This document shows, piece by piece, positions 17,285-25,639 of a DNA stretch of 64,000 nucleotides (positions within the stretch are counted from its first letter, which is position 1; each line of letters begins with the position of its first letter). Below the pieces are notes generated by a model. It made no database searches. It worked only from the letters and a program-made list of their open reading frames with translations, and was not told the origin of the DNA. Origin of the DNA: an uncultured Saprospiraceae bacterium. Lineage in GTDB: Bacteria; Bacteroidota; Bacteroidia; Chitinophagales; Saprospiraceae. A program made the position numbers and the translations under genes. The stretch is taken from the NCBI GenBank assembly GCA_937139495.1, contig CAKZQC010000007.1:35650-99649 (forward strand). The letters are read 5' to 3'.

Positions 17285-18328
17285 TTACTTATTTTCTTGC
17301 TGTTGGAGCATACGCTCCAATTTTGCGATACGCTGCTGTAGCTGGGGCAATTGCTTGAATACAACTGCAGCTCTAGCGTACTGTCTATAATCCATAGCAG
17401 GCGACCCCCACAGTGCCGTATTCGGTTGTTTGACCGACTGAGCGATACCGCTTTGAGCTTGTATCTTGGTGCCGTCTGCTATTTGCAGATGTCCTGCAAA
17501 CCCTACTTGCCCGCCAATCATACAGCTATCGCCCAAGTGCGTGCTACCTGCTATCCCTACTTGCGAAGCCAAAACCGTATTTTTGCCAATTGTAACGTTG
17601 TGTGCTACTTGAATTAGGTTATCTAATTTAGCTCCTTCTCTGATAATGGTACTGCCCATGGTAGCACGATCAATTACGCTATTAGCTCCTATTTCTACCC
17701 CATCTTCCAGAATAACATTGCCCAACTGCGGAATTTTTTGATAAGAACCATCAGCTTGTGGAGCGAAGCCAAAACCATCACTTCCAATCACACTGTTGGC
17801 GTGTATGGTTACTTGATTGCCAATAAGGCAAGCCGCATAAATTTTGACCCCTGTATGTAGAGTCACATTATCACCTATCTCAGCTCCTTCCCCAATATAA
17901 ACATGTGGATAAATACGAACGTTCTTCCCTATTTTGACCTTATCGGCAATGTATGCCAAGGCATCAATAGTAGCTCCTTCTGCTATCGTAACAGTAGCGG
18001 CTACATAAGCTTGTTGGTCTATTTTTTTGGTAGCTTTTGGTTGAGTTGCTTGATTGAAATGTTCCAATAAAACCCCCAAACTACTATATACATCGGCTAC
18101 TTTTATGAGCGTAGCGGTTACCGCTTGTTTGGGTTCAAAATCATTAGGAACTAACACAATAGAAGATTGACAACTGTATAAATAAGGCTCGTATTTGGGA
18201 TTGCCCAAGAAAGAAATAGCTCCTGCTACCCCCTCTTCTATTTTGGCAGGTCCTTGTACCGTTACGTTCTCATCTCCTACTATTGTTCCACCCAATAAGT
18301 GGGCTATTTGTTTGGCTGTTGCTTGCAT
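17285..18328 (-). CDS. lpxD: UDP-3-O-acylglucosamine N-acyltransferase LpxD
   Basis: This 347-residue cytoplasmic enzyme N-acylates UDP-3-O-acylglucosamine in lipid A synthesis. The N-terminal uridine-binding domain (1-105) includes [15 protein letters not shown]. The left-handed beta-helix of hexapeptide repeats spans about 108-320 (for example [19 protein letters not shown]). The catalytic His243 lies in [13 protein letters not shown], and SDGFGFAP at 183-190 is conserved. A C-terminal coiled helix ([18 protein letters not shown]) completes the trimeric LpxD form. It is the last gene of a leftward cluster with a PAP2 phosphatase 39 bp upstream, whose product may act on lipid substrates of the same envelope. 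Confidence 0.95.
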   Translation of the reverse strand: MQATAKQIAHLLGGTIVGDENVTVQGPAKIEEGVAGAISFLGNPKYEPYLYSCQSSIVLVPNDFEPKQAVTATLIKVADVYSSLGVLLEHFNQATQPKATKKIDQQAYVAATVTIAEGATIDALAYIADKVKIGKNVRIYPHVYIGEGAEIGDNVTLHTGVKIYAACLIGNQVTIHANSVIGSDGFGFAPQADGSYQKIPQLGNVILEDGVEIGANSVIDRATMGSTIIREGAKLDNLIQVAHNVTIGKNTVLASQVGIAGSTHLGDSCMIGGQVGFAGHLQIADGTKIQAQSGIAQSVKQPNTALWGSPAMDYRQYARAAVVFKQLPQLQQRIAKLERMLQQQENK

Positions 18329-18367
18329 GTTATTCTATATCACTAAGGTAATAACCTATTAAGTAAA

Positions 18368-19114
18368 TTAAATTTTGATTTTGTGCAGTTCGGGTACCAG
18401 AATACCAATGGCTGCACCGATGATGTAGCCTGTAATAATATCCGTCCAGAAGTGTTTGCCTGTTTGGTTGCGCAAAATACCTGTAATAGCAGGCAAAGTA
18501 GCTGCTCCTACCCATATCCACGGCACTGCCTTGCTATTGGGGTGGTAATCGTGGTAAATTTTGGCGGTCATAAAAGACATGGCAGCCGTGACGGAGGTAT
18601 GCCCCGAAAAGAACGAATATTGGCTGTCGCCTTTTTGCTTATAACTAAATGGTACATTGGGGTTGTACAAATAAGGTCGAGGGCGTTTGACCAGTACTTT
18701 TGTCAAGCTTGTAGCAGCTGCCGTTAGTGCAAAGGTTTGTGCCCAAATGGTACCTATTTGTAGGTAATCCTTACGAATATCTTTATCCAAAAATAGTACA
18801 GAAGGCATTGCCATACTGCTATACAAAAGAACATCGCTGGTTACTTTTATTGGTCTTGACCAATGATAGGTAGCATCTCGGTCAAACAGTGAAATATTAT
18901 TGCGGTCTAGTGCCTGTATCTGAACTTGCGTCAATGGCTGTACCTTACGGTTCAGTGCCAGATAGGCTACGCCCATACCAATAGCTACGCCTCCCATCGG
19001 GACATCTACTTGCCATGATACTTGATAAGGCGATGCAAAAGCGGTTGGGCGTTGAGCATAGATTGTAGTAGTAAGGATACTCCACAGGAATATCAACCAA
19101 ATAAAACTTCTCAT
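18368..19114 (-). CDS. PAP2 superfamily membrane phosphatase
   Basis: This 248-residue protein has a signal sequence (residues 1-20, ending TTTIYAQ). The three phosphatase motifs are complete: Lys139-x6-Arg146-Pro147 (KVLVKRPRP), SGH at 170-172 with His172, and Arg215-x5-His221-x3-Asp225 (RNQTGKHFWTD). Hydrophobic helices lie between them. Such enzymes dephosphorylate lipid phosphates such as undecaprenyl pyrophosphate, phosphatidic acid or lipid A phosphate at the periplasmic face. The gene is 20 bp after a zinc-ribbon membrane protein and 39 bp before lpxD, so co-transcription is likely and a lipid A or carrier-lipid substrate is plausible. Confidence 0.88.
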   Translation of the reverse strand: MRSFIWLIFLWSILTTTIYAQRPTAFASPYQVSWQVDVPMGGVAIGMGVAYLALNRKVQPLTQVQIQALDRNNISLFDRDATYHWSRPIKVTSDVLLYSSMAMPSVLFLDKDIRKDYLQIGTIWAQTFALTAAATSLTKVLVKRPRPYLYNPNVPFSYKQKGDSQYSFFSGHTSVTAAMSFMTAKIYHDYHPNSKAVPWIWVGAATLPAITGILRNQTGKHFWTDIITGYIIGAAIGILVPELHKIKI

Positions 19115-19134
19115 CTTGTTCTGCTATTTAATGG

Positions 19135-20322
19135 CTAAAAATCTCGGTTATTGATGACATTTTCGATAGCGTCTTGATTATCAAAGCTCGCATCGTAATT
19201 ATCCGCTTTTCGCTGCTCATTCATATAAATGAAGTAACCGATAGCTCCTAATATAGCAAGTATCACCAACACCAAAAAAGTCACTTTGACCCACGAAGTA
19301 GGTTTCGTGCCGTTTATTTTTCCAGTTTGTCCATTGACAGCAAATTGATAAGATTTGTCCTTGTAGATATACGAACAAAGCCAGACAGGCAAAATGAGGT
19401 GTTTGAACGTTTGATCCCACTTTTCGGACTGCACGCGCACCCCTCTTTGGGTATCTCCTCCTATTCGTTCTTTGGCTATACGGAGCAATTCAGTATCCAT
19501 TTGCCCTTCTGCTACTTGGTAGCCCTCTAGTACATCTAGGCTATATATTTCCGATTCCCACCCGACCATCAAGTCGTTGGTATAGTTAATCGTTTTTTCC
19601 AATTCGTACGGAAAAATAGGCGTAATCAGTCGGTGTGGCAATCCCTTGGAAGCGACAATCAATACATCATCAAAAAATTTCTCAAAAGAGCCGCTGCGGT
19701 ATTCCCAACGTGTTTTTTGCACCTGTCGAGTACGTGTTTCGCCATCTTGTGTGTAGGTTTCCGTTACATAATAATGAAATCCTGCTTCTCCTGACCAATT
19801 GGCAAACGTATTGGCATCATACGTCCAGAAAGGAACATAAATACCATGTACATCGCCTAAGGCGGCTAGTTTTTTTAGCTTATTGGGTGTGAACCAACCT
19901 TCTGCAATCCACTTCTTGAATTTGTCGGTAGCCTCTCGTTTGGGTATCGCAAAGGGAATAATACCCTGCGGCTGAATCATGTTTTTATCGAGTGCTGTTT
20001 CGTTGACCTTTTCCGATCCACAAAAATTGCAGCGTGCCGCTATCGCATCTTCCTCTATCATAAGTTGGGCTCCGCAACTGTTGCAGCTCATTACTTTTTT
20101 GGAAATAGTCTGTGGGGTGTAGGTCGCCATTTCTTTGGCGGCATCTTTCAGGCATTTTTCTTCCACCATGTCGTTGGCTTGGCTTATTGGCTTGACGAAT
20201 CCACAATGGTCGCAGTCAATCACCTGCTTTTCGGCAGAATAAGACAACTGATGTCCGCAAGAAGGACAAGGTAGTTCTAAGACGGAGTCGAGATATTCTT
20301 GATTGTGCTCTATATTATCCAT
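19135..20322 (-). CDS. Double zinc-ribbon membrane-anchored protein, unknown function
   Basis: This 395-residue protein has two zinc ribbons near the N-terminus: CPSCGHQL with CDHCGFV (about residues 19-42) and CNSCGAQL with CNFCGSEK (about 80-105). A long soluble region follows, including HGIYVPFWTYDANTFANWSGEAG and a KHLILPVWLCSYIYKDKSYQFAVNGQTGKI segment typical of this Bacteria-wide family. One transmembrane helix near the C-terminus (about 346-367, VTFLVLVILAILGAIGYFIYM) would anchor it. It is often described only as a zinc-ribbon protein. It leads the PAP2-lpxD cluster with 20-bp spacing. Confidence 0.78.
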   Translation of the reverse strand: MDNIEHNQEYLDSVLELPCPSCGHQLSYSAEKQVIDCDHCGFVKPISQANDMVEEKCLKDAAKEMATYTPQTISKKVMSCNSCGAQLMIEEDAIAARCNFCGSEKVNETALDKNMIQPQGIIPFAIPKREATDKFKKWIAEGWFTPNKLKKLAALGDVHGIYVPFWTYDANTFANWSGEAGFHYYVTETYTQDGETRTRQVQKTRWEYRSGSFEKFFDDVLIVASKGLPHRLITPIFPYELEKTINYTNDLMVGWESEIYSLDVLEGYQVAEGQMDTELLRIAKERIGGDTQRGVRVQSEKWDQTFKHLILPVWLCSYIYKDKSYQFAVNGQTGKINGTKPTSWVKVTFLVLVILAILGAIGYFIYMNEQRKADNYDASFDNQDAIENVINNRDF

Positions 20323-20483
20323 GATGTATTGATCAGCTTAAAGAAATGTCTAAAGGAAGTTGTTTTAAAAGTCCTCGATAATTCCTTGACAAGTCATTTC
20401 ATCAGGACTTTTAAAACAACTTCAAGGAAAAAGTAGGTGTGTTTGCCTATAAAGAACATCAATTTATGACAAAAATTCAAATT

Positions 20484-20715
20484 ATTAGAGGTTATTACTA
20501 ATAGAGTTGTATGAAAGTGAAGAGAGATATTTTTTTGAATAGTGAAATAAACGCACACGCACGAGCAAACCCAAAGGGTAGATGTTCTCTGAACATCTAG
20601 CGAAGAGTGCCACTCGTGGATTACATAGCCTTAGCTATGAGTTCGAGCATTTATGATACTAGTCGAAAAAAGATATTTTCTTTGCTATACAAATTTATTC
20701 GTAATAACCTCTAAT
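20484..20715. mobile_element. R4 MITE-like element, 232 bp
   Basis: The ends ATTAGAGGTTATTAC (20484) and GTAATAACCTCTAAT (to 20715) are perfect 15-bp inverted repeats. They extend imperfectly to about 29 bp through TTGTAT/ATACAA. The interior holds no gene. A compact relative sits between clpP and clpX (59306-59345), and a lone end lies near 62900. Confidence 0.6.
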
Positions 20716-20813
20716 CTAGCACAAGTGCGCTCTGCTAGTACAAAAAATCCACTAGCTGTAGCGACCAAACAACTTGAATAGCAGCTCTAAGAGCAGGTCT
20801 AAGATTATACTAA

Positions 20814-21160
20814 CTGATGTTACGCAAGAGGTATATTTGCCAATTGGGCAGGTCAATTATATATTCTCTTCTTTCCATTACCGAAAGAAGCAAAGTCTAG
20901 GGCGAATATTACGAAACAAGATACCATCACCTTTCAATACTGACTTCAAGGATGAACGAAGTGAACGGCAATACTTGGTATGGCATACCAAGTATTGCCG
21001 CTAGCCACGGTGGAACCCCTTGAAGTTTAAACGTATTTTCAAGGGATCGTATTCGCTTGTTCTTCATAATGCCCACATTTTCAGCAGGCTTGGTTCTTGA
21101 GTGAAATTAGAACATTTTTTTTCTTAATTCAAAACTCAGACTGCTCTTGCGTAACATCAG
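20814..21160. mobile_element. Non-autonomous transposable element, 347 bp, 17-bp TIR, 7-bp target duplication
   Basis: CTGATGTTACGCAAGAG (20814-20830) is repeated in perfect inversion at 21144-21160. Both ends are flanked by ATACTAA (20807-20813 and 21161-21167), a clean 7-bp target duplication. The interior contains a perfect 35-nt palindrome (20966-21000) and no transposase. The segment 21030-21073 recurs inverted at the right edge of the window. Confidence 0.75.
20966..21000. repeat. Perfect 35-nt palindrome inside the 347-bp element
   Basis: The arms CGGCAATACTTGGTATG and CATACCAAGTATTGCCG pair around one G. The palindrome is itself flanked by ACTTCAAGG and CCTTGAAGT. Confidence 0.8.
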
Positions 21161-21399
21161 ATACTAAATTTGTAATTTGAATAATCTTTTCCTGTTATAT
21201 TTCACCTATTTTTTACTGCATAGCTAAGTCTATCGCAATGAAAAGCCCACTAGTGATTCATGCCACTAAGTATCCGCTGGATACTTACCCTAAAGGATTC
21301 GTTGCATTCATCTAACAAAAAAATCCTATCACGGATCCCAACGAACGTCGGGACACAAATTATCAAAAACTATAATTTTAGACACGCCCTAAATGATTC

Positions 21400-21948
21400 C
21401 TACTCAAATGTTACCTCTATTTCATAATCGTCTTTATCCATCAACTGCACCGCTTGTTTTTTCTTGATGGTATAGCCTTTTTGGGGGATATAAGTCAAAT
21501 ATTGCTGCGATTGATAAATGGCATTGGTCACTTGATTAACAACCAATACAGACTGCACCACTTCCCCTTTGAGTTCTATATCCAGCTGTCGAGTAGCCAA
21601 ATCAGAGTCTTTTGCTTTGTATTGCAACAACATAAAACCGCCTTCTTTGGAGATAGAATCAATACTGTATTTATCAACCCAAGAAGGTTTGTTAATATCA
21701 CTTTTTGTGAATAAATCCAGTTCTTTTGTCCAGTCCATATCTTGCAGTACTTTAGTTTCTACGATACTTCCACTTGTGATTGTTTTTTTGATAGTCGGTT
21801 GCTGTTGTTGCAACAAAGTAGCCTGCTGCTGCACATAGCCCTTTAGATCAAAAAAACGCTGGTGGGCAGGTTCTTGAATAGTGACGGCATCGGATTGACA
21901 GCTGCCCAAAAAAGTTAAAATGCTAAATAGACCTAGTAATAATTTCAT
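21400..21948 (-). CDS. Lipoprotein of unknown function
   Basis: From ATG 21948 this is a 182-residue lipoprotein: MKLLLGLFSILTFLGSC with the lipobox LGSC, followed by a Gln-rich stretch (YVQQQATLLQQQQ) and a beta-rich domain. An in-frame ATG three codons upstream (21957) is equally possible. The further upstream start at 21999 is unlikely, because a minus-strand -7 element (TACTTTTG, 21970-21977) falls inside it. The C-terminal half (EGGFMLLQYKAKDSDLATRQLDIELKGEVVQSVLVVNQVTNAIYQSQQYLTYIP) resembles a small ligand- or peptide-binding fold, but I recognise no family. It diverges from pgpH. Confidence 0.7.
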   Translation of the reverse strand: MKLLLGLFSILTFLGSCQSDAVTIQEPAHQRFFDLKGYVQQQATLLQQQQPTIKKTITSGSIVETKVLQDMDWTKELDLFTKSDINKPSWVDKYSIDSISKEGGFMLLQYKAKDSDLATRQLDIELKGEVVQSVLVVNQVTNAIYQSQQYLTYIPQKGYTIKKKQAVQLMDKDDYEIEVTFE

Positions 21949-21969
21949 TTGTATCATTTTTGTAGATTC

Positions 21970-21977
21970 CAAAAGTA
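21970..21977 (-). promoter_or_regulatory. -7 element of the lipoprotein gene
   Basis: On the minus strand TACTTTTG matches TAnnTTTG. Transcription would begin within about 15 nt of the chosen ATG. Confidence 0.4.
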
Positions 21978-22005
21978 CGGAATCCTGTTTCAAAAACACT
22001 TCGGC

Positions 22006-22038
22006 TTTGAATTATGTTTGAATAATTGTGTACTTTTG
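22006..22038 (+). promoter_or_regulatory. pgpH promoter
   Basis: TTTG (22006-22009), a 21-bp spacer and TACTTTTG (22031-22038) fit the Bacteroidota consensus. The ATG lies 84 bp downstream. Confidence 0.5.
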
Positions 22039-22121
22039 AGAGTTGTAACAATCACAACTCCCCAAGTTGCTGACTCCAACTCCAAAACAATTGGTAGGCT
22101 AATCGAAATTTGACCGACACT

Positions 22122-24269
22122 ATGATTATCAAAATAATAAAAAACACGATAGATACACTTCCGCATATTGCACGCTTAGTGCTAGTGGGAATAGTAGTGT
22201 TAGGGATTAGTTTTTTGTTTCCCAACAAGCTAGAGTTTGCGTACAAATACGACCAAGGCAGTCGTTGGGAACACGAAGATTTGAGGGCACCGTTCTCTTT
22301 TGCTATCCAAAAAACATCTGACGAACTAGAAAAGGAGAGGAATGATTTGAACAAGCGTATTCATTATTACTACCGTTTTAATGAAACCGTAGGCGAATTT
22401 CAACAAGAAGCTTTCATTCAGAATTTTGCGACACAATTACCACTTTATTTAGCCAAAGATTCGACTACCAAAGTTGATTCTAGTCGATATGTTCGGTTTG
22501 GACTCAGTTTTATTACCTCTATTTATAGCCGAAAATATATTCGACTGCAAGACGAACACAAAGAAATAGAAAACTTTAAGTTCAACTTGCTAGACGGACA
22601 CGTTGATTTGGGACGATTCAAGCCCGATGATTTATTGACTCGAAAAGAGGCATTGCAGCTACTTGTAGATACCTTAGATAACGTACAAAAGCAATTGCCC
22701 GATTATAAGTTCATGTTTTCGATACTCGAAAACACACTAGAAACGCCCAATGTAGTATTTGATAGTACCTTTACGGCAACAACTCAACAGCAAGCCGTCA
22801 ATAATATCTCGCCCTCCTTGGGTATGGTCAATATTGGAGAATTGATAGTAGAAAGAGGACAACTCATTGACTCGGTCACCTACACCAAGATTGTCTCTTA
22901 TCAGCAGAAATACAAAGACGAAATTAACCAACATAAGAATAAGTACATCATCTACTTTGGATACCTTCTATTGACAGGGATATTGATTGGGATTTTTGTT
23001 TTATTTACTCGTTTTTATGCCAAAGCAGTCTATAACAATATTCGGCATTTGGCACTTTTACTTTTCTTGATTACAGGTTATATTTATTTGGCTCACTTTG
23101 TTGACCAAACACCTTATTTGAATATGTATTTGGTGCCATTCTGTATTCTGCCCATCATTATTCTCAATTTTTTCCGTCCTCGGTTAGCATTATTTGCACA
23201 TACCGTAATGATACTACTTACGTCCCTCATCTTATCTCTTGATCATCAATTCATAGTGATACAAATGCTGGTAGGAATGGTCGCTGTTGTATCCAAGCTC
23301 AAAACTCGTCACTTGTCCAATTATTTCATTTCGTTGCTTTATATTGGAACAACTTATACCGTTGGTTTTTTGAGTTTAGAGATGGTGCATACAGGTACTT
23401 TTTTGACCATCAAGTCGGACTACGGCACTATCGTCGAAAAAGGAATTGAATGGACGATGTTGTGGTGGGTTTTCCTTAATGTATTGCTTACGCTCTTGTC
23501 TTATCCACTCATACCGATACTCGAAAAGCTCTTTGGTTTGACCTCTGATATTACATTGGTAGAACTATCTGACATGGACAATCCTCTACTCAAAGAACTA
23601 TCGCTCAAAGCCCAAGGAACACTCCAACATTCGCTACAAGTCGCCAATCTTTCGGAGGCTGCCGCCAAAGAAATAGGAGCCAATGCACTACTGGTCAAGG
23701 TCGCTGCTATGTACCATGATATTGGCAAGATGCAAAATCCGACTTATTTTATTGAGAACCAAAACGAAGAAAATCCACATGATAAATTGTCTTGTTTGGA
23801 GAGTACCCAAATGATTATTGGACACGTTACAGAAGGAATCAAACTCGCAAAAAAACATCGTTTGCCTTCTGTTTTAATTGATTTCATACGGACGCATCAC
23901 GGCACGACTCGGGTCGAATATTTCTACAGAACGTACCTCAAAGAGGAAGGACACCCAACTAATCCGACTATTGCCGAATGCGAATTTAGGTATCCAGGTC
24001 CCAAACCGTGGACAAAAGAACAGGCGATTATGCTGATGGCAGATTCGCTAGAAGCAGCTTCCAAATCGCTCAAAAATCCAACAGGCGTAGATATTAATAA
24101 TTTGGTAGATAAGATCATTAAGCACAAAATAGACTTAGGACAGCTACAAGATACTCGCCTTTCGTTCAAGGAGTTGGAGCAAATAAAAGTAGTCTTCAAA
24201 AAGCTACTCAAAAGTATCAATCATGTACGAATTGAGTATCCTGATGAGCAAAAAAAAGAAGCCACTTAG
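22122..24269 (+). CDS. pgpH: Cyclic-di-AMP phosphodiesterase, 7TM-HD type (PgpH family)
   Basis: This protein has 715 residues from ATG 22122; the frame is open upstream only through a TTG. One N-terminal membrane helix leads to an extracytoplasmic 7TMR-HDED domain (about 40-275). Seven membrane helices (about 280-480) and a cytoplasmic HD domain follow. The HD motif is His532-Asp533 in AAMYHDIGK, with further ligands in TLQHSLQVANLSEAAAKEIGA, ENPHDKLSCLES and IRTHHGTTRVEYFY. PgpH-type proteins hydrolyse c-di-AMP to pApA. The matching synthase CdaA is encoded at 56522-57322. The 3' end of the gene forms part of its own terminator hairpin. Confidence 0.92.
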   Translation: MIIKIIKNTIDTLPHIARLVLVGIVVLGISFLFPNKLEFAYKYDQGSRWEHEDLRAPFSFAIQKTSDELEKERNDLNKRIHYYYRFNETVGEFQQEAFIQNFATQLPLYLAKDSTTKVDSSRYVRFGLSFITSIYSRKYIRLQDEHKEIENFKFNLLDGHVDLGRFKPDDLLTRKEALQLLVDTLDNVQKQLPDYKFMFSILENTLETPNVVFDSTFTATTQQQAVNNISPSLGMVNIGELIVERGQLIDSVTYTKIVSYQQKYKDEINQHKNKYIIYFGYLLLTGILIGIFVLFTRFYAKAVYNNIRHLALLLFLITGYIYLAHFVDQTPYLNMYLVPFCILPIIILNFFRPRLALFAHTVMILLTSLILSLDHQFIVIQMLVGMVAVVSKLKTRHLSNYFISLLYIGTTYTVGFLSLEMVHTGTFLTIKSDYGTIVEKGIEWTMLWWVFLNVLLTLLSYPLIPILEKLFGLTSDITLVELSDMDNPLLKELSLKAQGTLQHSLQVANLSEAAAKEIGANALLVKVAAMYHDIGKMQNPTYFIENQNEENPHDKLSCLESTQMIIGHVTEGIKLAKKHRLPSVLIDFIRTHHGTTRVEYFYRTYLKEEGHPTNPTIAECEFRYPGPKPWTKEQAIMLMADSLEAASKSLKNPTGVDINNLVDKIIKHKIDLGQLQDTRLSFKELEQIKVVFKKLLKSINHVRIEYPDEQKKEAT

Positions 24270-24293
24270 ATTTCATCTAAGCAGCTTCTTTAG
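24256..24293 (+). terminator. Terminator overlapping the pgpH stop codon
   Basis: AAGAAGCCACTTAGA (24256-24270), which contains the TAG stop, pairs with TCTAAGCAGCTTCTT (24276-24290) with two central mismatches. T-rich sequence follows. Confidence 0.6.
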
Positions 24294-24308
24294 TACTTCT
24301 ATTCTTTT

Positions 24309-24412
24309 GGAACGTGTCTATATTTATACTAATTTGTCATCTAAAAAGTCTTTTCCTATTATATTAAGACTCCTACACAAATTATCAAAAACTATAATTT
24401 TAGATACGCTCT
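24309..24412. repeat. R2 inverted-repeat element, compact copy
   Basis: This ~104-bp element has ends GGAACGTGTCTATATTTATA and ATAATTTTAGATACGCTC that pair imperfectly. It is the shortest complete R2 copy and shows what the element at 20791 looked like before insertion. It lies between the convergent pgpH and OmpA genes. Confidence 0.55.
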
Positions 24413-24425
24413 AGCAGAATGGCTC

Positions 24426-25538
24426 TTATCCTTTTTTGATAATGTCCATAATGGCATCCAATTTAGGCGTCAAAATAATATCTGTACGTCTGTTTCTTGC
24501 TTTGCCTGCATCTGAAGTATTGGGAGCGATTGGCATAAACTCACCTCGTCCTGCTGCTGTGATACGGGCTGGAGCTACATCGCTTTCGATCAATTTATAA
24601 ACAATTGACAACGAACGTTTGGTACTCAATTCCCAGTTCATTTTTGCTTCTCCATCAGAATCCGTGTGTCCTTCTACCATCACATTGATGTCGTTGTTTT
24701 TGTTGAGTACACCTGCCAATTTTTTGAGTGCATCTGCTCCTTTGCCGTCTAGCTTAGAAGACCCTGTAGCGAACAACAAATTTTGACTCAACGAAACATA
24801 AATTTTACCATTGCGTTCCTCTACTGTCAAATCCGAAGAGTTGAAACCCAACAAAGCCTCGTTCAATTTGTCTTTGAGAGCTTTATTTTTGGCATCACGG
24901 GCAGCAATAGCCGCTTCTAGCTCCTGTACACGTGCTTCACGCGCCGCTACGGCATCTTCGAGCGTTTTCACTTTGAGCTCTCTATCTTGCAGACTCTTTT
25001 CGAGTGCAGATTTGTTTTGCTGTAGGGCATCAATATTTGTATTTTTGCCTGCAATATCAGCTTGCAATTGAGCGATTTCGGCACGCTCTCTTTCCATTCT
25101 TGCTTCCATTTCTTTGAGTTCGCGCTCTTTTTTATCCATTTCGAGCGATTTGCGACTCAATTCAGATTCTTTGCGGCTCAATTCCTCTGTCAATTCCTTG
25201 CGTTTGCTATTGGCATCACCTGTCAATTTTTCGTTGAGTAGCAATAACTTATCATAGCTTTCTTGCAAGTCTTTGTTTAACTTCTGCTGCTGTTTGTAGC
25301 GCGTTTCTAGTAGGTCATAATCCTCTTTGATTTCTGCATAATCTTTCTTGAGGTCGTCCAATTTTAGTTGTGTTGCGTTCATTGATGCAACCGCCGTTTC
25401 TGCTTCTTGCTTGGCAGCAGCAGCTTGTGACACAGCAGTAGCACGAGCCGTGACTTCGTCTTGATATTTGCGGCTAGCAACACAAGAAAATAGGCTACTC
25501 ATAAATAGAATAACCACTAGGTAGTTTAGTATTTTCAT
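24426..25538 (-). CDS. OmpA-family lipoprotein with long coiled coil, copy A
   Basis: From ATG 25538 this is a 370-residue lipoprotein: MKILNYLVVILFMSSLFSC, lipobox Cys19. A long Glu/Lys/Ala-rich coiled coil (about 25-235, for example KELTEELSRKESELSRK) is followed by a C-terminal OmpA-like peptidoglycan-binding domain: LLFATGSSKLDGKGADALKKLA, the core VEGHTDSDG, then NWELSTKRSLSIV and RRTDIILTPK. It would tether the outer membrane to the cell wall across the periplasm. I chose the internal ATG because the extra 11 residues (MKLTQKTVPKI) would precede the signal peptide; both remain possible. A paralogue lies directly upstream. Confidence 0.9.
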   Translation of the reverse strand: MKILNYLVVILFMSSLFSCVASRKYQDEVTARATAVSQAAAAKQEAETAVASMNATQLKLDDLKKDYAEIKEDYDLLETRYKQQQKLNKDLQESYDKLLLLNEKLTGDANSKRKELTEELSRKESELSRKSLEMDKKERELKEMEARMERERAEIAQLQADIAGKNTNIDALQQNKSALEKSLQDRELKVKTLEDAVAAREARVQELEAAIAARDAKNKALKDKLNEALLGFNSSDLTVEERNGKIYVSLSQNLLFATGSSKLDGKGADALKKLAGVLNKNNDINVMVEGHTDSDGEAKMNWELSTKRSLSIVYKLIESDVAPARITAAGRGEFMPIAPNTSDAGKARNRRTDIILTPKLDAIMDIIKKG

Positions 25539-25639
25539 AATTTTTGGTACTGTTTTTTGAGTAAGTTTCATCGTTTTTATTGATAAGGCAAAATTACTAC
25601 AATATTGAATCCACTTATCTACGGTATTAAAAAATAATT

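Larger units (their letters stand above)
20791..21389. repeat. R2 element interrupted by an insertion
   Basis: The left end GAGCAGGTCTAAGATTATAC and the right end with TATAATTTTAGACACGCC form imperfect terminal inverted repeats. They match the short copy at 24309-24412. The right 36 bases (21353-21388) differ from 24375-24410 at one or two positions. The element is split by the 347-bp insertion at 20814-21160. Confidence 0.6.
20323..21399. other. 1.08-kb gene-free island of nested inverted repeats
   Basis: No believable coding region is present; the longest frame, 76 codons, crosses repeat boundaries. From left to right there is an inverted pair GAAGTTGTTTTAAAAGTCCT (starting near 20354) and its complement (ending near 20431), then an R4 element (20484-20715), and then an R2 element (20791-21389) interrupted by a 347-bp element (20814-21160). 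The first sequence also recurs at 44164 before a terminator. Confidence 0.7.

Noticed and set aside
20774..21004. 76-codon frame in the repeat island
   Set aside because: It spans the R2 left end, the target duplication and the palindrome of the inserted element, so it cannot be a conserved gene.
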